A DNA stretch of 64,000 nt from Bacteroidota bacterium (GCA_025361565.1 JANYKN010000018.1:1-64000), one strand, 5' to 3'; counted from the stretch's first letter, positions 8,421-17,245 are shown. Translations and numbers: made by a program. The notes: generated by a model from the sequence alone, not told the origin.

Positions 8421-9671
8421 TTATTTACTTTTTAAGGGTATTATTAATTCAGTTCCAACCAATAATTCAAGACTTCCCAAATCATTGGCTTTCATAATAT
8501 CGATAATGCTTACATCAAATCTTGCAGAGATTAATGGCAGCTCGTCTACTTTTTGTACAATATATAAATCTTTTATCGGAATTTTAATATGCTTATTGTT
8601 GTCCATCTTCTCAAAATTTGGATTTAACCTGAGCAATACATCTTTTTCGGTATTAAATCTTTCGGCCAAATAATCAAGTGTTTCATTTGGTTTGATATGA
8701 TAGGCGATGATTAAATCTTTATCATTTACAACCGTTTTAAAACTTACGCTCTTTTGATTGTTTTTCAAATCAGTATTTTCAACTGAAATAAAAAACAACC
8801 AGGTTCCAAACATAAAAAAGAAGATGAGAAGGATAGCAAACTTTTTCTTTTTCATCGTTTTCCTCACCAACTCCATCAATGGTCGGCTTGCTGGATAATC
8901 ATCGGGTTCGGGATCATCATCTAAATTATGAAACCTGATAATCTGAACTGAAATATTATCCAGTCCTCCATTTCTATTTGCCTTGCCAATCAATTTTGAT
9001 GCTTTTTCGTTAAGGTTCTGGGCACCGTCCAAAACCTTTGAAATTTCTTCAGATGAAAGCATATTGGTTAATCCATCTGTACATAAGAGCAGATAATCGT
9101 CATTTTGAGGAATTAGTGCTTTTGGCGAAATTTCTGGATCAAATTTTTTCGACAATCCGATACCATTTGTTATTTCATTCCTGCGTGGATGTTCCTCGGC
9201 TTCCTTCCGGGTTATTAGTCCTTTCTGCAAAAGTTGCTGCACATAGGAATGATCTGTTGTAATTTGATCGAGTATGTGATTTTTATACAAATAAAGTCTG
9301 CTGTCGCCGGCATGTCCATAATAAACTTTATCGTCACGGATTAGTAGCAAAACCATGGTGGTTCCCATTCCAAATAAATAATCATTTCCAACTGAATAAT
9401 TATAAACCGTTTCGTTAGAGATTATCATTGCTTCCTCAAGCGCTTCAAAAGGATTTGGATAGTATTTTTGGTTACATACCTTGCCAACACTTTCAACAGC
9501 CAATTCCGAAGCTACATCTCCGGCATTATGTCCACCCATACCATCGCAAATTACAAATACATGGCCGTTGAGCGTATCGAAATATGCAAGGAAATCTTCG
9601 TTTCTTTCCCTAATCCTGCCTATATCTGTGTGACTTGCAAAATCGAAATTTTTTAATCGTACCGTGCGCAT
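8421..9671 (-). CDS. PP2C-type protein phosphatase with membrane anchor and LysM domains
   Basis: A 416-residue protein. The PP2C domain (about 10-248) carries all metal-site motifs: RERNED (21-26), CDGMGGH (Asp43), GHAGDSRLY (Asp123), CTDGLTNM (Asp199) and GGLDNISV (Asp238). A membrane segment at about 276-297 is followed by two LysM-like repeats (about 322-366 and 369-413) that would face the periplasm and could bind peptidoglycan. Directly upstream of the Ser/Thr kinase gene, with 3 bp between. The pairing suggests reversible Ser/Thr phosphorylation tied to cell-wall state. The ATG at 9671 is the natural start. Confidence 0.93.
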   Translation of the reverse strand: MRTVRLKNFDFASHTDIGRIRERNEDFLAYFDTLNGHVFVICDGMGGHNAGDVASELAVESVGKVCNQKYYPNPFEALEEAMIISNETVYNYSVGNDYLFGMGTTMVLLLIRDDKVYYGHAGDSRLYLYKNHILDQITTDHSYVQQLLQKGLITRKEAEEHPRRNEITNGIGLSKKFDPEISPKALIPQNDDYLLLCTDGLTNMLSSEEISKVLDGAQNLNEKASKLIGKANRNGGLDNISVQIIRFHNLDDDPEPDDYPASRPLMELVRKTMKKKKFAILLIFFFMFGTWLFFISVENTDLKNNQKSVSFKTVVNDKDLIIAYHIKPNETLDYLAERFNTEKDVLLRLNPNFEKMDNNKHIKIPIKDLYIVQKVDELPLISARFDVSIIDIMKANDLGSLELLVGTELIIPLKSK

Positions 9672-9924
9672 TGTTTCGATTTGGTCAAATTTGTATTCAA
9701 ATGGATAAAATTAATAAACCTGTTTATGATTACAAAAGTAATTAAATCCATGGTTATTAAAATGAATCTCCATTAAATTGATTGAGTATAAATCGTTTCT
9801 CATTATTAATTATTGGTTTCGAAATTCCTCACTATTCTTAATTTAATGCAAATTATTTCAAAAATATAAGGTGAAATTATCAAATTAAAAACTTCAGGAA
9901 TCGAAAAAATCAATAGAATCATTT

Positions 9925-9932
9925 TAAATTTG
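9925..9932 (+). promoter_or_regulatory. Possible -7 box for the cytochrome bd operon
   Basis: TAAATTTG matches the Bacteroidota -7 consensus TAnnTTTG and lies 22 bp upstream of the DUF4492 start codon. No convincing -33 TTTG is seen at the expected distance, so the call rests on the -7 box alone. Confidence 0.35.
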
Positions 9933-9954
9933 CATCCTTAAAAAGTAAAGAATC

Positions 9955-10167
9955 ATGCATCTTTTTAATAAAATATTCAATTTCTATTATCTGGGTTTTA
10001 AATCAATGACAACTGGCAAAACACTATGGTTGATTATATTACTTAAGTTATTTGTGATGTTTGCCATTTTAAAAGTATTCATTTTTAAAGATTTTTTGAA
10101 GACCAATTTCAAAACCGATAAAGAACGAAGTGAATATGTTCTTAAAAAATTAACCGAAACGAAATAA
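9955..10167 (+). CDS. DUF4492 small membrane protein preceding cydA
   Basis: A 70-residue protein with one membrane helix (about 22-45) and a charged C-terminal tail (KTDKERSEYVLKKLTE). The N-terminal FNKIFNFYYLGFKSMTTGKTLW is characteristic of the DUF4492 family, which in Bacteroidota and Campylobacterota is found directly in front of cydAB. The cydA start codon follows after 8 bp. The conserved position suggests a role in assembly or stability of the bd oxidase, but this has not, to my knowledge, been settled. Confidence 0.85.
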   Translation: MHLFNKIFNFYYLGFKSMTTGKTLWLIILLKLFVMFAILKVFIFKDFLKTNFKTDKERSEYVLKKLTETK

Positions 10168-10175
10168 ACCAATTT

Positions 10176-11765
10176 ATGCAAGGTATAGATTTTACATTAG
10201 TAGACTGGTCCAGGGCACAATTTGCTTTAACTGCCATGTATCATTGGATATTTGTGCCACTTACACTGGGTATCACATTTATCATTGCCATTATGGAAAG
10301 TATTTATGTAAAAACAGGAAACCCTGAATGGAAGCGGATTACCAAATTCTGGACAAATGTTTTTGCCATTAATTTTGCAATTGGGGTTGCAACCGGAATT
10401 ATTCTGGAATTTGAATTTGGAACCAACTGGTCCAATTATTCATGGTTTGTGGGTGATATTTTTGGTGCTCCACTTGCCATCGAAGGAATTATGGCTTTTT
10501 TCCTTGAGTCCACCTTTATAGCGGTGATGTTCTTTGGTTGGGACAAAGTGAGCAAAAGATTCCATTTACTTTCAACCTGGCTGGTTGCAATTGGTTCAAA
10601 CCTATCGGCTTTGTGGATTTTAGTAGCCAATGGATGGATGCAATTCCCAACTGGTATGCAATTTAATCCTGATACTGTGCGCAATGAAATGTCTGATTTT
10701 TGGGCAATTTTATTTTCACCTGTTGCAGTCAATAAATTTGTACACACCGTTACTTCTGGATATGTTTTGGCTTCCATTTTTGTTATTGGTATTAGTGCTT
10801 GGTATTTGCTAAAAAAACGTGATGTTTTATTTGCCAAACGCAGTATAATGGTTGCTGCAACTTTTGGTTTGTTATCATCGGGTTATTTGATTATTACCGG
10901 TGATGAATCAGCAAGATCGATGGCAAAGTACCAACCCATGAAATTTGCAGCCATGGAAGGACTTTATGACGGAGTTCAAAATGCTCCACTTGTGGCTGTT
11001 GGCTTTTTGGGGCAAACAAAAAAAGGTGGAACACCTGATGAAATTGATTTTGCATTTAAACTCGAAATCCCTGATATGCTTTCGTATATGGCTTTTCTTG
11101 ATGCAAATGCATTTGTTCCGGGTATTAAAGATCTTGTTAATGGCAACAAAAAACATGGAATTATTTCATACCACGAGAAAATAAGGTTGGGCAGAATGGC
11201 CATCGAATCTCTAGCAGCATACAAAAAAGCAAAAGATGCCGGCAAAATTGAAGAAGCAAAACTATTCCTTAAATCATTCCGCGAAAATTTCAAATATTTT
11301 GGATACGGATATTATTATGGAAAAAATTTAAATACCCTTGTTCCAAATGTACGATTCAGCTTTTATTCGTTTCATATTATGGTAATTTTGGGTGGACACT
11401 TTGCCTTGTTGTTTCTGCTGGTGCTTTATTTTACTTTTAATGATAAAATAGAAAAAATGAAATGGTTGCTTTGGAGTGCGCTATTGACCATGCCACTTGC
11501 TTATGTTGCGTCCGAAGCTGGTTGGGTAATTGCCGAAGTTGGCCGTCAGCCTTGGGTTATTCAGGATTTAATGCCTAATATTGCGGCTGTGTCACAAATT
11601 GATGCATCGAGTGTTCAAACTACTTTCTTTTTGTTCCTTTTCGTTTTTACTGCTTTATTAATTGCTGAAGTAAAAATTATGCTTACCCAGATTAAAAAAG
11701 GACCATCACCAATAATTGAAAATCAACTGCAAAACCAAATTAAGGAGGAAAATAAAAATGTTTGA
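10176..11765 (+). CDS. cydA: Cytochrome bd ubiquinol/menaquinol oxidase subunit I
   Basis: CydA is the heme-bearing, quinol-oxidising subunit of the bd-type terminal oxidase in the inner membrane. The protein has 529 residues with about nine membrane helices. Typical segments are WSRAQFALTAMYHWIFVPLT (heme b595 ligand His), a Q-loop region between about 250 and 375, and GWVIAEVGRQPWVIQ near the C-terminus. The stop overlaps the cydB start by 8 bp, implying coupled translation. Bd oxidase allows growth or survival at low oxygen, which suits a microaerobic or mostly anaerobic life. Confidence 0.97.
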   Translation: MQGIDFTLVDWSRAQFALTAMYHWIFVPLTLGITFIIAIMESIYVKTGNPEWKRITKFWTNVFAINFAIGVATGIILEFEFGTNWSNYSWFVGDIFGAPLAIEGIMAFFLESTFIAVMFFGWDKVSKRFHLLSTWLVAIGSNLSALWILVANGWMQFPTGMQFNPDTVRNEMSDFWAILFSPVAVNKFVHTVTSGYVLASIFVIGISAWYLLKKRDVLFAKRSIMVAATFGLLSSGYLIITGDESARSMAKYQPMKFAAMEGLYDGVQNAPLVAVGFLGQTKKGGTPDEIDFAFKLEIPDMLSYMAFLDANAFVPGIKDLVNGNKKHGIISYHEKIRLGRMAIESLAAYKKAKDAGKIEEAKLFLKSFRENFKYFGYGYYYGKNLNTLVPNVRFSFYSFHIMVILGGHFALLFLLVLYFTFNDKIEKMKWLLWSALLTMPLAYVASEAGWVIAEVGRQPWVIQDLMPNIAAVSQIDASSVQTTFFLFLFVFTALLIAEVKIMLTQIKKGPSPIIENQLQNQIKEENKNV

Positions 11766-12933
11766 AAATCTACCTCATATTGAATTACAGCAATACTGGT
11801 GGATTATAGTTTCACTACTTGGTGCAGCATTGGTCTTTCTGATGTTTGTTCAAGGCGGACAAACACTTATTTACAAACTTGGGAAAACCGAAGACGAAAG
11901 AACACTGATTGTAAATGCACTTGGAAGAAAATGGGAATTGACTTTCACCACATTGGTTACTTTTGGCGGTGCATTTTTTGCTTCTTTCCCGCTTTTCTAC
12001 TCCACCAGTTTTGGAGGTGCTTACTGGGTTTGGATGATTATTCTATTTGCATTTATTATTCAGGCAGTTTCGTATGAATATCGCTCAAAACCCAATAATT
12101 TTCTAGGAAAAAAAACGTATGAAGTCTTTCTATTTATCAATGGAGCAATTGGGACTATTTTAATAGGCGCAGCGGTTTCCACATTTTTTACAGGTTCCCA
12201 ATTTTCGGTAGATAAGATGAATTTGCTCAATATTTCGGGTGATAAAATGCCCATTATTTCAAGTTGGGAAAATCCATTTCATGGACTCGAAGCAATTTGG
12301 ACTATTGAAAAACTAGCTTTTCTTCAAAATCTAGCGTTGGGTTTTTCAGTTTTCTTTTTGGCAAGAGTTTCAGGAATATTGTTTTTTATCAATTATATCG
12401 ATAATCAATCCATTGTTGGAAGAGCAAAAAAAACACTAAAAATAAACTCCATTTTGTTTCTTGTTTTTTTTCTATTCTTCCTGATAAGATTAATGTTTAT
12501 GGATGGATTTGCAGTAACAGATGGAAAAGTTTCAATTGAAGCCAACAAATACCTTCACAATCTGTTGGAAATGCCTGCAATTTTGCTTTTACTTTTATCT
12601 GGAGTTATTTTGGTGCTTATGGGAATATACAAAACCATGTTTAAAAACAGCAGTAAAGGTTTTTGGATTACTTCACCAGGTACAGTTTTAACTGTTTTTT
12701 CTTTATTTTTGCTTGCAGGTTTCAACAATACAGCTTATTACCCGTCAACTTTCGATTTACAAAGTTCACTAACTATTCAAAACAGCTCATCAAGTCATTA
12801 TACTCTCACTGCAATGAGCTATGTTTCGATTTTAGTTCCTTTTGTTGTTGCCTATATTTGGTATGTTTGGAAATCGATGACCAAAGAAAAAATATCGATG
12901 AAAGAAATTGAAAACCAAGAACATAAATATTAA
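11758..12933 (+). CDS. cydB: Cytochrome bd oxidase subunit II
   Basis: CydB pairs with CydA to form the bd oxidase core. The protein has about 391 residues with eight or nine membrane helices (for example WWIIVSLLGAALVFLMFVQG at the N-terminus). The start is set at the ATG at 11758 because a strong Shine-Dalgarno (AAGGAGG, 11742-11748) lies just upstream and the N-terminus MFENLPHIELQQYWW matches the family; a longer reading from 11716 would lie inside cydA. Sequence after the last helix is short and charged. Part of the DUF4492-cydA-cydB-small peptide operon. Confidence 0.95.
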   Translation: MFENLPHIELQQYWWIIVSLLGAALVFLMFVQGGQTLIYKLGKTEDERTLIVNALGRKWELTFTTLVTFGGAFFASFPLFYSTSFGGAYWVWMIILFAFIIQAVSYEYRSKPNNFLGKKTYEVFLFINGAIGTILIGAAVSTFFTGSQFSVDKMNLLNISGDKMPIISSWENPFHGLEAIWTIEKLAFLQNLALGFSVFFLARVSGILFFINYIDNQSIVGRAKKTLKINSILFLVFFLFFLIRLMFMDGFAVTDGKVSIEANKYLHNLLEMPAILLLLLSGVILVLMGIYKTMFKNSSKGFWITSPGTVLTVFSLFLLAGFNNTAYYPSTFDLQSSLTIQNSSSSHYTLTAMSYVSILVPFVVAYIWYVWKSMTKEKISMKEIENQEHKY

Positions 12934-12959
12934 GATGAAAGAAAAAAGGAAAAAGATAA

Positions 12960-13035
12960 AAGTGAAATTACAAATAACAAAATTCAAATAACAATAAACA
13001 ATATTCAATAATCGATATTCAATACACAATAAAAT
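12960..13035. repeat. AT-rich low-complexity spacer
   Basis: Between cydB and the small peptide gene, short motifs such as caaataacaa, attcaa and acaata recur in degenerate form (for example caatattcaataatcgatattcaatacacaat, in two overlapping pieces). Such degenerate spacers are common in Bacteroidota. No hairpin or promoter was identified with confidence. Confidence 0.5.
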
Positions 13036-13149
13036 ATGTTGACACAAATTATACATTTAGCCTTATGGCCTTTTTTTCTAGCAATTTGCTGGTTTGCAGT
13101 GAACTTTATGATAAAGCAATTTGAGAAAAAACAAAAAAACGAAGTTTAG
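13036..13149 (+). CDS. 37-residue single-helix membrane peptide after cydAB, CydX-like candidate
   Basis: ATG at 13036 to TAG at 13149 encodes a 37-residue peptide: a short N-terminus (MLTQIIHLAL), one hydrophobic helix (WPFFLAICWFAVNFMI) and a basic tail (KQFEKKQKNEV). Size, topology and location 102 bp after cydB recall CydX/CydS-type accessory subunits that stabilise the heme site of bd oxidases. Sequence similarity to known CydX is not obvious to me, so the role is inferred from size and position. The reading frame is in the right direction and has no competing gene. Confidence 0.6.
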   Translation: MLTQIIHLALWPFFLAICWFAVNFMIKQFEKKQKNEV

Positions 13150-13182
13150 TTCATTTATTAATAACTTTTTTTAATAAGACCT

Positions 13183-13875
13183 ATGAAATACTTTAAATTG
13201 CTAATTGCCACACTTTTACTATGTATTTTTATGCAAGAAATCTCACATGCGCAGGACTGGGCAAATTTAAACCGCTTCAAAGAGGAAAATACAAAACTTG
13301 GATTGCCTTTGAAAGGTGAAAAACGAATTGTGTTTATGGGTAACTCAATTACTCAAGGCTGGAGTGAAATATGCCCAGAATTTTTTGACGGTAAACCATA
13401 TATTAATCGTGGCATAAGTGGCCAGACTACTCCACAGATGTTAGTGCGGTTCAGAGCTGATGTAATTGCGTTAAAACCTTCAGTTGTAGTAATCTTAGCC
13501 GGAACCAATGATATTGCTGGCAATACCGGACCTTCGACCCTTGAAATGATTGCGGATAATATATTTTCTATGGCTGAGTTGGCAAAGGCAAATGGTATAA
13601 AGGTGGTCCTGTCTTCCGTATTACCGGCTTTTGATTATCCATGGAAACCAGGACTTAATCCTGCTGAAAAAATTGCAGCGTTGAATGGAATGATAAAAAG
13701 TTATGCAAAAAAAAATAAAATCATATACATTGATTACTACACCTCAATGGTAGACGAACGAAAAGGACTGAAAAAAGAGTACAGCGAAAATGGAGTTCAC
13801 CCTAACAAGGCTGGCTATGAAGTAATGGCGCCTCTTGCAGAAGATGCTATTAAAAAAGCTTTGAAGCAGAAATAA
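13183..13875 (+). CDS. Secreted SGNH/GDSL-type hydrolase
   Basis: A 230-residue protein with a signal peptide (about 1-23, cleavage after SHA). SGNH blocks: FMGNSITQGW (nucleophile Ser55), RGISGQTT (Gly80), LAGTNDI (Asn109) and a C-terminal GVHPN (His206). The usual catalytic Asp three residues before the His is Asn203 here (SENGVHPN), with Glu202 beside it. Likely acts on acyl or acetyl esters of lipids or glycans in the periplasm. It begins 33 bp after the small bd-associated peptide gene but is probably functionally unrelated. Confidence 0.85.
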   Translation: MKYFKLLIATLLLCIFMQEISHAQDWANLNRFKEENTKLGLPLKGEKRIVFMGNSITQGWSEICPEFFDGKPYINRGISGQTTPQMLVRFRADVIALKPSVVVILAGTNDIAGNTGPSTLEMIADNIFSMAELAKANGIKVVLSSVLPAFDYPWKPGLNPAEKIAALNGMIKSYAKKNKIIYIDYYTSMVDERKGLKKEYSENGVHPNKAGYEVMAPLAEDAIKKALKQK

Positions 13876-14059
13876 AAAAGAGTGTTTCAAATTTATTTAC
13901 TGAAAATAATAGATACTTCATGCTTCTAAATTTTGCCTATATTTTAAAATTTTCAGTATAAATCCTTAAGAGTAAAATAGTTGTTGAGTTAGAATTGCTA
14001 CTTCTAATGAAAATTCTTGTAAAAATCATTACTTTCACTTCATAATTATTAACCAATAT

Positions 14060-15019
14060 ATGAAAGCTAAAATTAAAACTAATTTCCTTCGACATAACAT
14101 TACACTGATGCTATGTGGAATACTTCTTTTTGTTGCCTCGTGCAATGATTTACCAAAAAAAGCTGAAACTGATTATATCAAACGGAAATGGCTGGATATG
14201 CCCTATGCAAAAAAATCACAATTACAGAAACTGGATGTGTATTTACCAGACAATGGAGATGGTCCATTCCCTGTTATTATTGCAATACATGGTGGAGCAT
14301 TTAAATCGGGAGATAAGTGTGATATTGATATAACTCCAATGCTCGAAGGTCTTAAACATGGCTATGCCGTGGTTTCAATTAACTACAGGATGAGTCAGGA
14401 AATCAAATTTCCTGCACAAATATGCGATGTTAAAGCTGCTGTTCGCTGGATTAGGGCCAATGCCAGAGATTATAAATTAGATCCCAATAAAATAGCTGCA
14501 TGGGGAAGTTCTGCCGGGGGATATTATGCGGCTATGCTCGGAACCACAGGCTATGTAAAGGAGTTGGAAGATCTTTCAACTGGAAATCTAATACAATCAA
14601 GCCTGGTTCAAGCTGTGGTTGATTGGTACGGACCAACTGATTTTCTAAAAATGGATGAACAATTGAAAGAAAGCAAAATTCAAAATCCGATGTTGCATTC
14701 TTCACCTAATTCGCCTGAATCTGAGTTTATTGGTAAAAACATCGCAAATGCTATGGATCTCGTATTTCTTGCAAATCCTGAAACCTATATCACTGCAAAT
14801 GATCCGCCATTTTTTATACAGCACGGTAAAAAAGACAATATAGTTCCATATCAGCAATCTGTTAATCTTGCCAATAAACTGGAGTTGGCTATAGGGAAAG
14901 ATAAAGTTACGCTGAATTTGATTGATGGTGCTGGTCATGGAGGCTCAGAATTTTCCTCGGTACAAAATATGAAAACTGTATTTGAATTTCTTGATCGATA
15001 TTTAAAAACAACAGATTAG
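14060..15019 (+). CDS. Alpha/beta-hydrolase lipoprotein (esterase)
   Basis: A 319-residue protein with a lipoprotein signal (FVASC, Cys28). The alpha/beta-hydrolase core has the oxyanion motif HGG (77-79), the nucleophile elbow GSSAGG (Ser151), and acid/base residues in HGKKDNIVPY (Asp259) and GAGHGG (His293). This places it with the BD-FAE/hormone-sensitive-lipase-like esterases that often remove acetyl or feruloyl groups from polysaccharides. It follows the SGNH hydrolase after 184 bp on the same strand; together they may process esterified glycans. Exact substrate unknown. Confidence 0.85.
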   Translation: MKAKIKTNFLRHNITLMLCGILLFVASCNDLPKKAETDYIKRKWLDMPYAKKSQLQKLDVYLPDNGDGPFPVIIAIHGGAFKSGDKCDIDITPMLEGLKHGYAVVSINYRMSQEIKFPAQICDVKAAVRWIRANARDYKLDPNKIAAWGSSAGGYYAAMLGTTGYVKELEDLSTGNLIQSSLVQAVVDWYGPTDFLKMDEQLKESKIQNPMLHSSPNSPESEFIGKNIANAMDLVFLANPETYITANDPPFFIQHGKKDNIVPYQQSVNLANKLELAIGKDKVTLNLIDGAGHGGSEFSSVQNMKTVFEFLDRYLKTTD

Positions 15020-15043
15020 ATTTGTGATATAATAAAGGCAAGC

Positions 15044-16237
15044 TCAAAGTGTTTTTGCATATTCAACCAATGTTTTCCAAACTTCGTTATATCCATTAAT
15101 ATTATTATTATCCGCATTGGTATTGGCAAGCATAATAATTCCAATATTGATTTCGGGCAAATAAAACATCATGGTAAATACTCCGGGGTCTCCACCGCTG
15201 TGACCTTCCATTTCTCTGGTGAGCATTGATTGTTCAATTTCCCAGAAAACTCCCTGGTTTATCATTTCAAAGTTTATCGGCAACTTATCTTTATTAAATC
15301 TGGGACTGATCATTTTTTCGATCGATTCTTTTTCTACAATTTGAATATCATGAAATTTACCTTTGTTCAAAATCATCTGAAAATAAGCGCTTAAATCTTG
15401 TATACAAGTACGCAAACCCCCATCAGGATAAGTAATAAGTTGGTATGGTTTCCTTTCTTTAAAATTGGAATTATAAAGAGTGGTATGTAAAGTGGAATCA
15501 ATATCACTAAAATACCAGCCTGTATTTTTCATGTTCAATGGATCAAAAATGTACTTTTTGGTAAATTCCCTATAGCTCATTCCTGATTTTACTTCGATAA
15601 TATAAGCAGCCAAAGTTGCACCAATATTGGAATATTCGTAAGCAGTTCCAGGTTTTTCTTTGGTAAAGTTTTTTTTGCTATACCATTTACCTTTGGGATT
15701 AAAATAAGAAAAAACAAAATCCTTCAAACTTATAATTGGTTCATTTACATCCAAATAACATTTTAAATCATAAATTGCACTTCTGTCGTTTATACTTGAA
15801 GTGTGCGTTGCCAATTGCAAAATGGTAATTTCGTCATCTTTAAAAGTTGGATTTTGAATTGCAAAAGGCAAATATTTATCTATTCGATCGTCAATATTAA
15901 AGAGTCCTAATTCCTCTGCCTTCATCAGAGAAATGCCTATAACTGTCTTGCTTACAGAAGCAATGTTTTGAATGGTATTATAAGTGTAAAGCCTTTTATT
16001 TTCGAGATTCGAGTAACCAAAACCATTCATGTAAAAAATAGTGTCGGCATTTAAAACAGCTACTCCAATTCCAGCAATGGGATAGCTCTGGATAATAGTA
16101 TTTATTTGTCTTTCAAGTTCAATCTCTCGCTGGTTTTGTGAATTTGAATACTGTGTAATTAATATGCAAATTATCAAAATAATCAACCGCTTATTTGAAG
16201 ATATAAAATCAAAGTAAATTTTAACGATTGGTATCAT
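15044..16237 (-). CDS. Serine hydrolase of the beta-lactamase/class C family
   Basis: About 397 residues when started at the ATG at 16237; a longer reading would overlap the neighbouring gene and start with unlikely basic sequence. An N-terminal signal or anchor segment (about 17-33) is followed by the penicillin-binding/esterase fold: SVSK (Ser94, Lys97), the YSN motif in YEYSNIG, and HSGG near the C-terminus in place of KTG. Such proteins are D-aminopeptidases, esterases or carboxypeptidases, not necessarily beta-lactamases. The upstream 16 bp carry a piece of a repeat (gaacacggat) that also appears near 20242. Confidence 0.85.
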   Translation of the reverse strand: MIPIVKIYFDFISSNKRLIILIICILITQYSNSQNQREIELERQINTIIQSYPIAGIGVAVLNADTIFYMNGFGYSNLENKRLYTYNTIQNIASVSKTVIGISLMKAEELGLFNIDDRIDKYLPFAIQNPTFKDDEITILQLATHTSSINDRSAIYDLKCYLDVNEPIISLKDFVFSYFNPKGKWYSKKNFTKEKPGTAYEYSNIGATLAAYIIEVKSGMSYREFTKKYIFDPLNMKNTGWYFSDIDSTLHTTLYNSNFKERKPYQLITYPDGGLRTCIQDLSAYFQMILNKGKFHDIQIVEKESIEKMISPRFNKDKLPINFEMINQGVFWEIEQSMLTREMEGHSGGDPGVFTMMFYLPEINIGIIMLANTNADNNNINGYNEVWKTLVEYAKTL

Positions 16238-16244
16238 CCGTGTT

Positions 16245-16598
16245 CTATGTTTTTTTCTTCTTCGGCTTGCTCGCCTTTGCGCTCGGATTAAAATCAAGTG
16301 CCAATTGAATCCAGTAATCCAAATCTTCATCCATATCAATACCTTCAGGATTGATCATTAAAAATCCATGCATTGATTTACCTGTAAAATCCATTAATCT
16401 GCTTCCTTCTTTTTCCAATGCAACCACCTCAATTTCAGGATCAATACGTACCATCAGTTCGTCCTTTATAATACCGACACACATTTTATTGTCAACCATA
16501 AAAACCAAACTACCCATCATTTGTTTCTCAAGGTAAAGCACTTTTTTATGATGTAGGATTTGACGGATACGGTCGGCAAGAAATTCATTATAAGCCAT
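16245..16598 (-). CDS. TfoX N-terminal domain protein
   Basis: A 117-residue protein with the TfoX/Sxy N-terminal fold: KQMMGSLVFMVDNKMCVGI, DELMVRIDPE, FTGKSMHGFLMI and a Lys-rich tail. Stand-alone forms of this domain are common in Bacteroidota and have no proven function; the competence role of TfoX in gamma-proteobacteria should not be assumed. Located between the YdeI-like gene (54 bp upstream) and the serine hydrolase (7 bp downstream) on the same strand. Confidence 0.82.
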   Translation of the reverse strand: MAYNEFLADRIRQILHHKKVLYLEKQMMGSLVFMVDNKMCVGIIKDELMVRIDPEIEVVALEKEGSRLMDFTGKSMHGFLMINPEGIDMDEDLDYWIQLALDFNPSAKASKPKKKKT

Positions 16599-16651
16599 TT
16601 TAATGAAGTTTATGAGTTTGAAGTTTATATAGTTTAAATTCTAAAATGAGC

Positions 16652-17245
16652 TTATTTTTTATACTTATCATTTAATCCAATTCCTTCCAAAATCAACGGA
16701 ATAATTTTTTCAAGCCTTTGTTCGCGGGTTTCCTTTCTTTTTGCTTCACTTATATATTCCACAAAGTCTCTTTGCTTTGATTCGGTAAATGAATAGAAGC
16801 ACTTTACCAAATCCTGGTTTTGGCTGAATTCATTCCGCAATTCTTCTGGAATTTCAAAAGCTTCTTTTTTAGACGGTTTAATTTCTTTGCCTTGTTCCTG
16901 ATTTTTAATGGATTCCAATATATAAGAATGAATAAGTTCTGCATCAATTTCTTCGATTGTACCAAATCTCCATTGCCTTAAAGCTTTAGTTGTTCCTTCC
17001 TGCGCATTGATCAATTTTTTATGTTTGTCTTCCAACAAGGCTCCTTGATGAAACCAAAGTGCAACATAATATTTAAATGCAGCTATTCCCAATACATTTT
17101 TACCTTTATGGGAATAAATCGGTTTTCCCCATTTAATATTTTCTTCTAAGCCTGATGAAATTACAATTTCTCTCAATTTTATTAACTCTTTCTGCCATTG
17201 GCTCAAACTAAGAATATACTCCTCCGCTGTATTAATTACTGTCAT
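16652..17245 (-). CDS. YdeI/OmpD-associated family protein with DUF1801 domain
   Basis: A 197-residue protein. The N-terminal half is DUF1801-like (ENIKWGKPIYSHKGKNVLGI, YVALWFHQGALL). The C-terminal half is the YdeI/OmdA-like module (EIPEELRNEF, FYSFTESKQRDFVEYISEAK and a terminal REQRLEKIIPLI). These proteins are often seen next to other small stress-type proteins such as the TfoX-N gene that follows. Cytosolic; molecular function unknown. Confidence 0.85.
   Translation of the reverse strand: MTVINTAEEYILSLSQWQKELIKLREIVISSGLEENIKWGKPIYSHKGKNVLGIAAFKYYVALWFHQGALLEDKHKKLINAQEGTTKALRQWRFGTIEEIDAELIHSYILESIKNQEQGKEIKPSKKEAFEIPEELRNEFSQNQDLVKCFYSFTESKQRDFVEYISEAKRKETREQRLEKIIPLILEGIGLNDKYKK

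Noticed and set aside
9672-9954. tRNA or riboswitch in the divergent intergenic region
   Set aside because: No cloverleaf, TTC-type loop or conserved riboswitch core was recognised; the region looks like ordinary AT-rich promoter DNA.
10436-10837. Open frame of 133 codons antisense to cydA
   Set aside because: It is a shadow of cydA coding; no start signal or recognisable domain.
15044-16237. True beta-lactamase resistance gene
   Set aside because: Only the general serine hydrolase motifs are present (SVSK, YSN, HSGG); family members are mostly peptidases or esterases.
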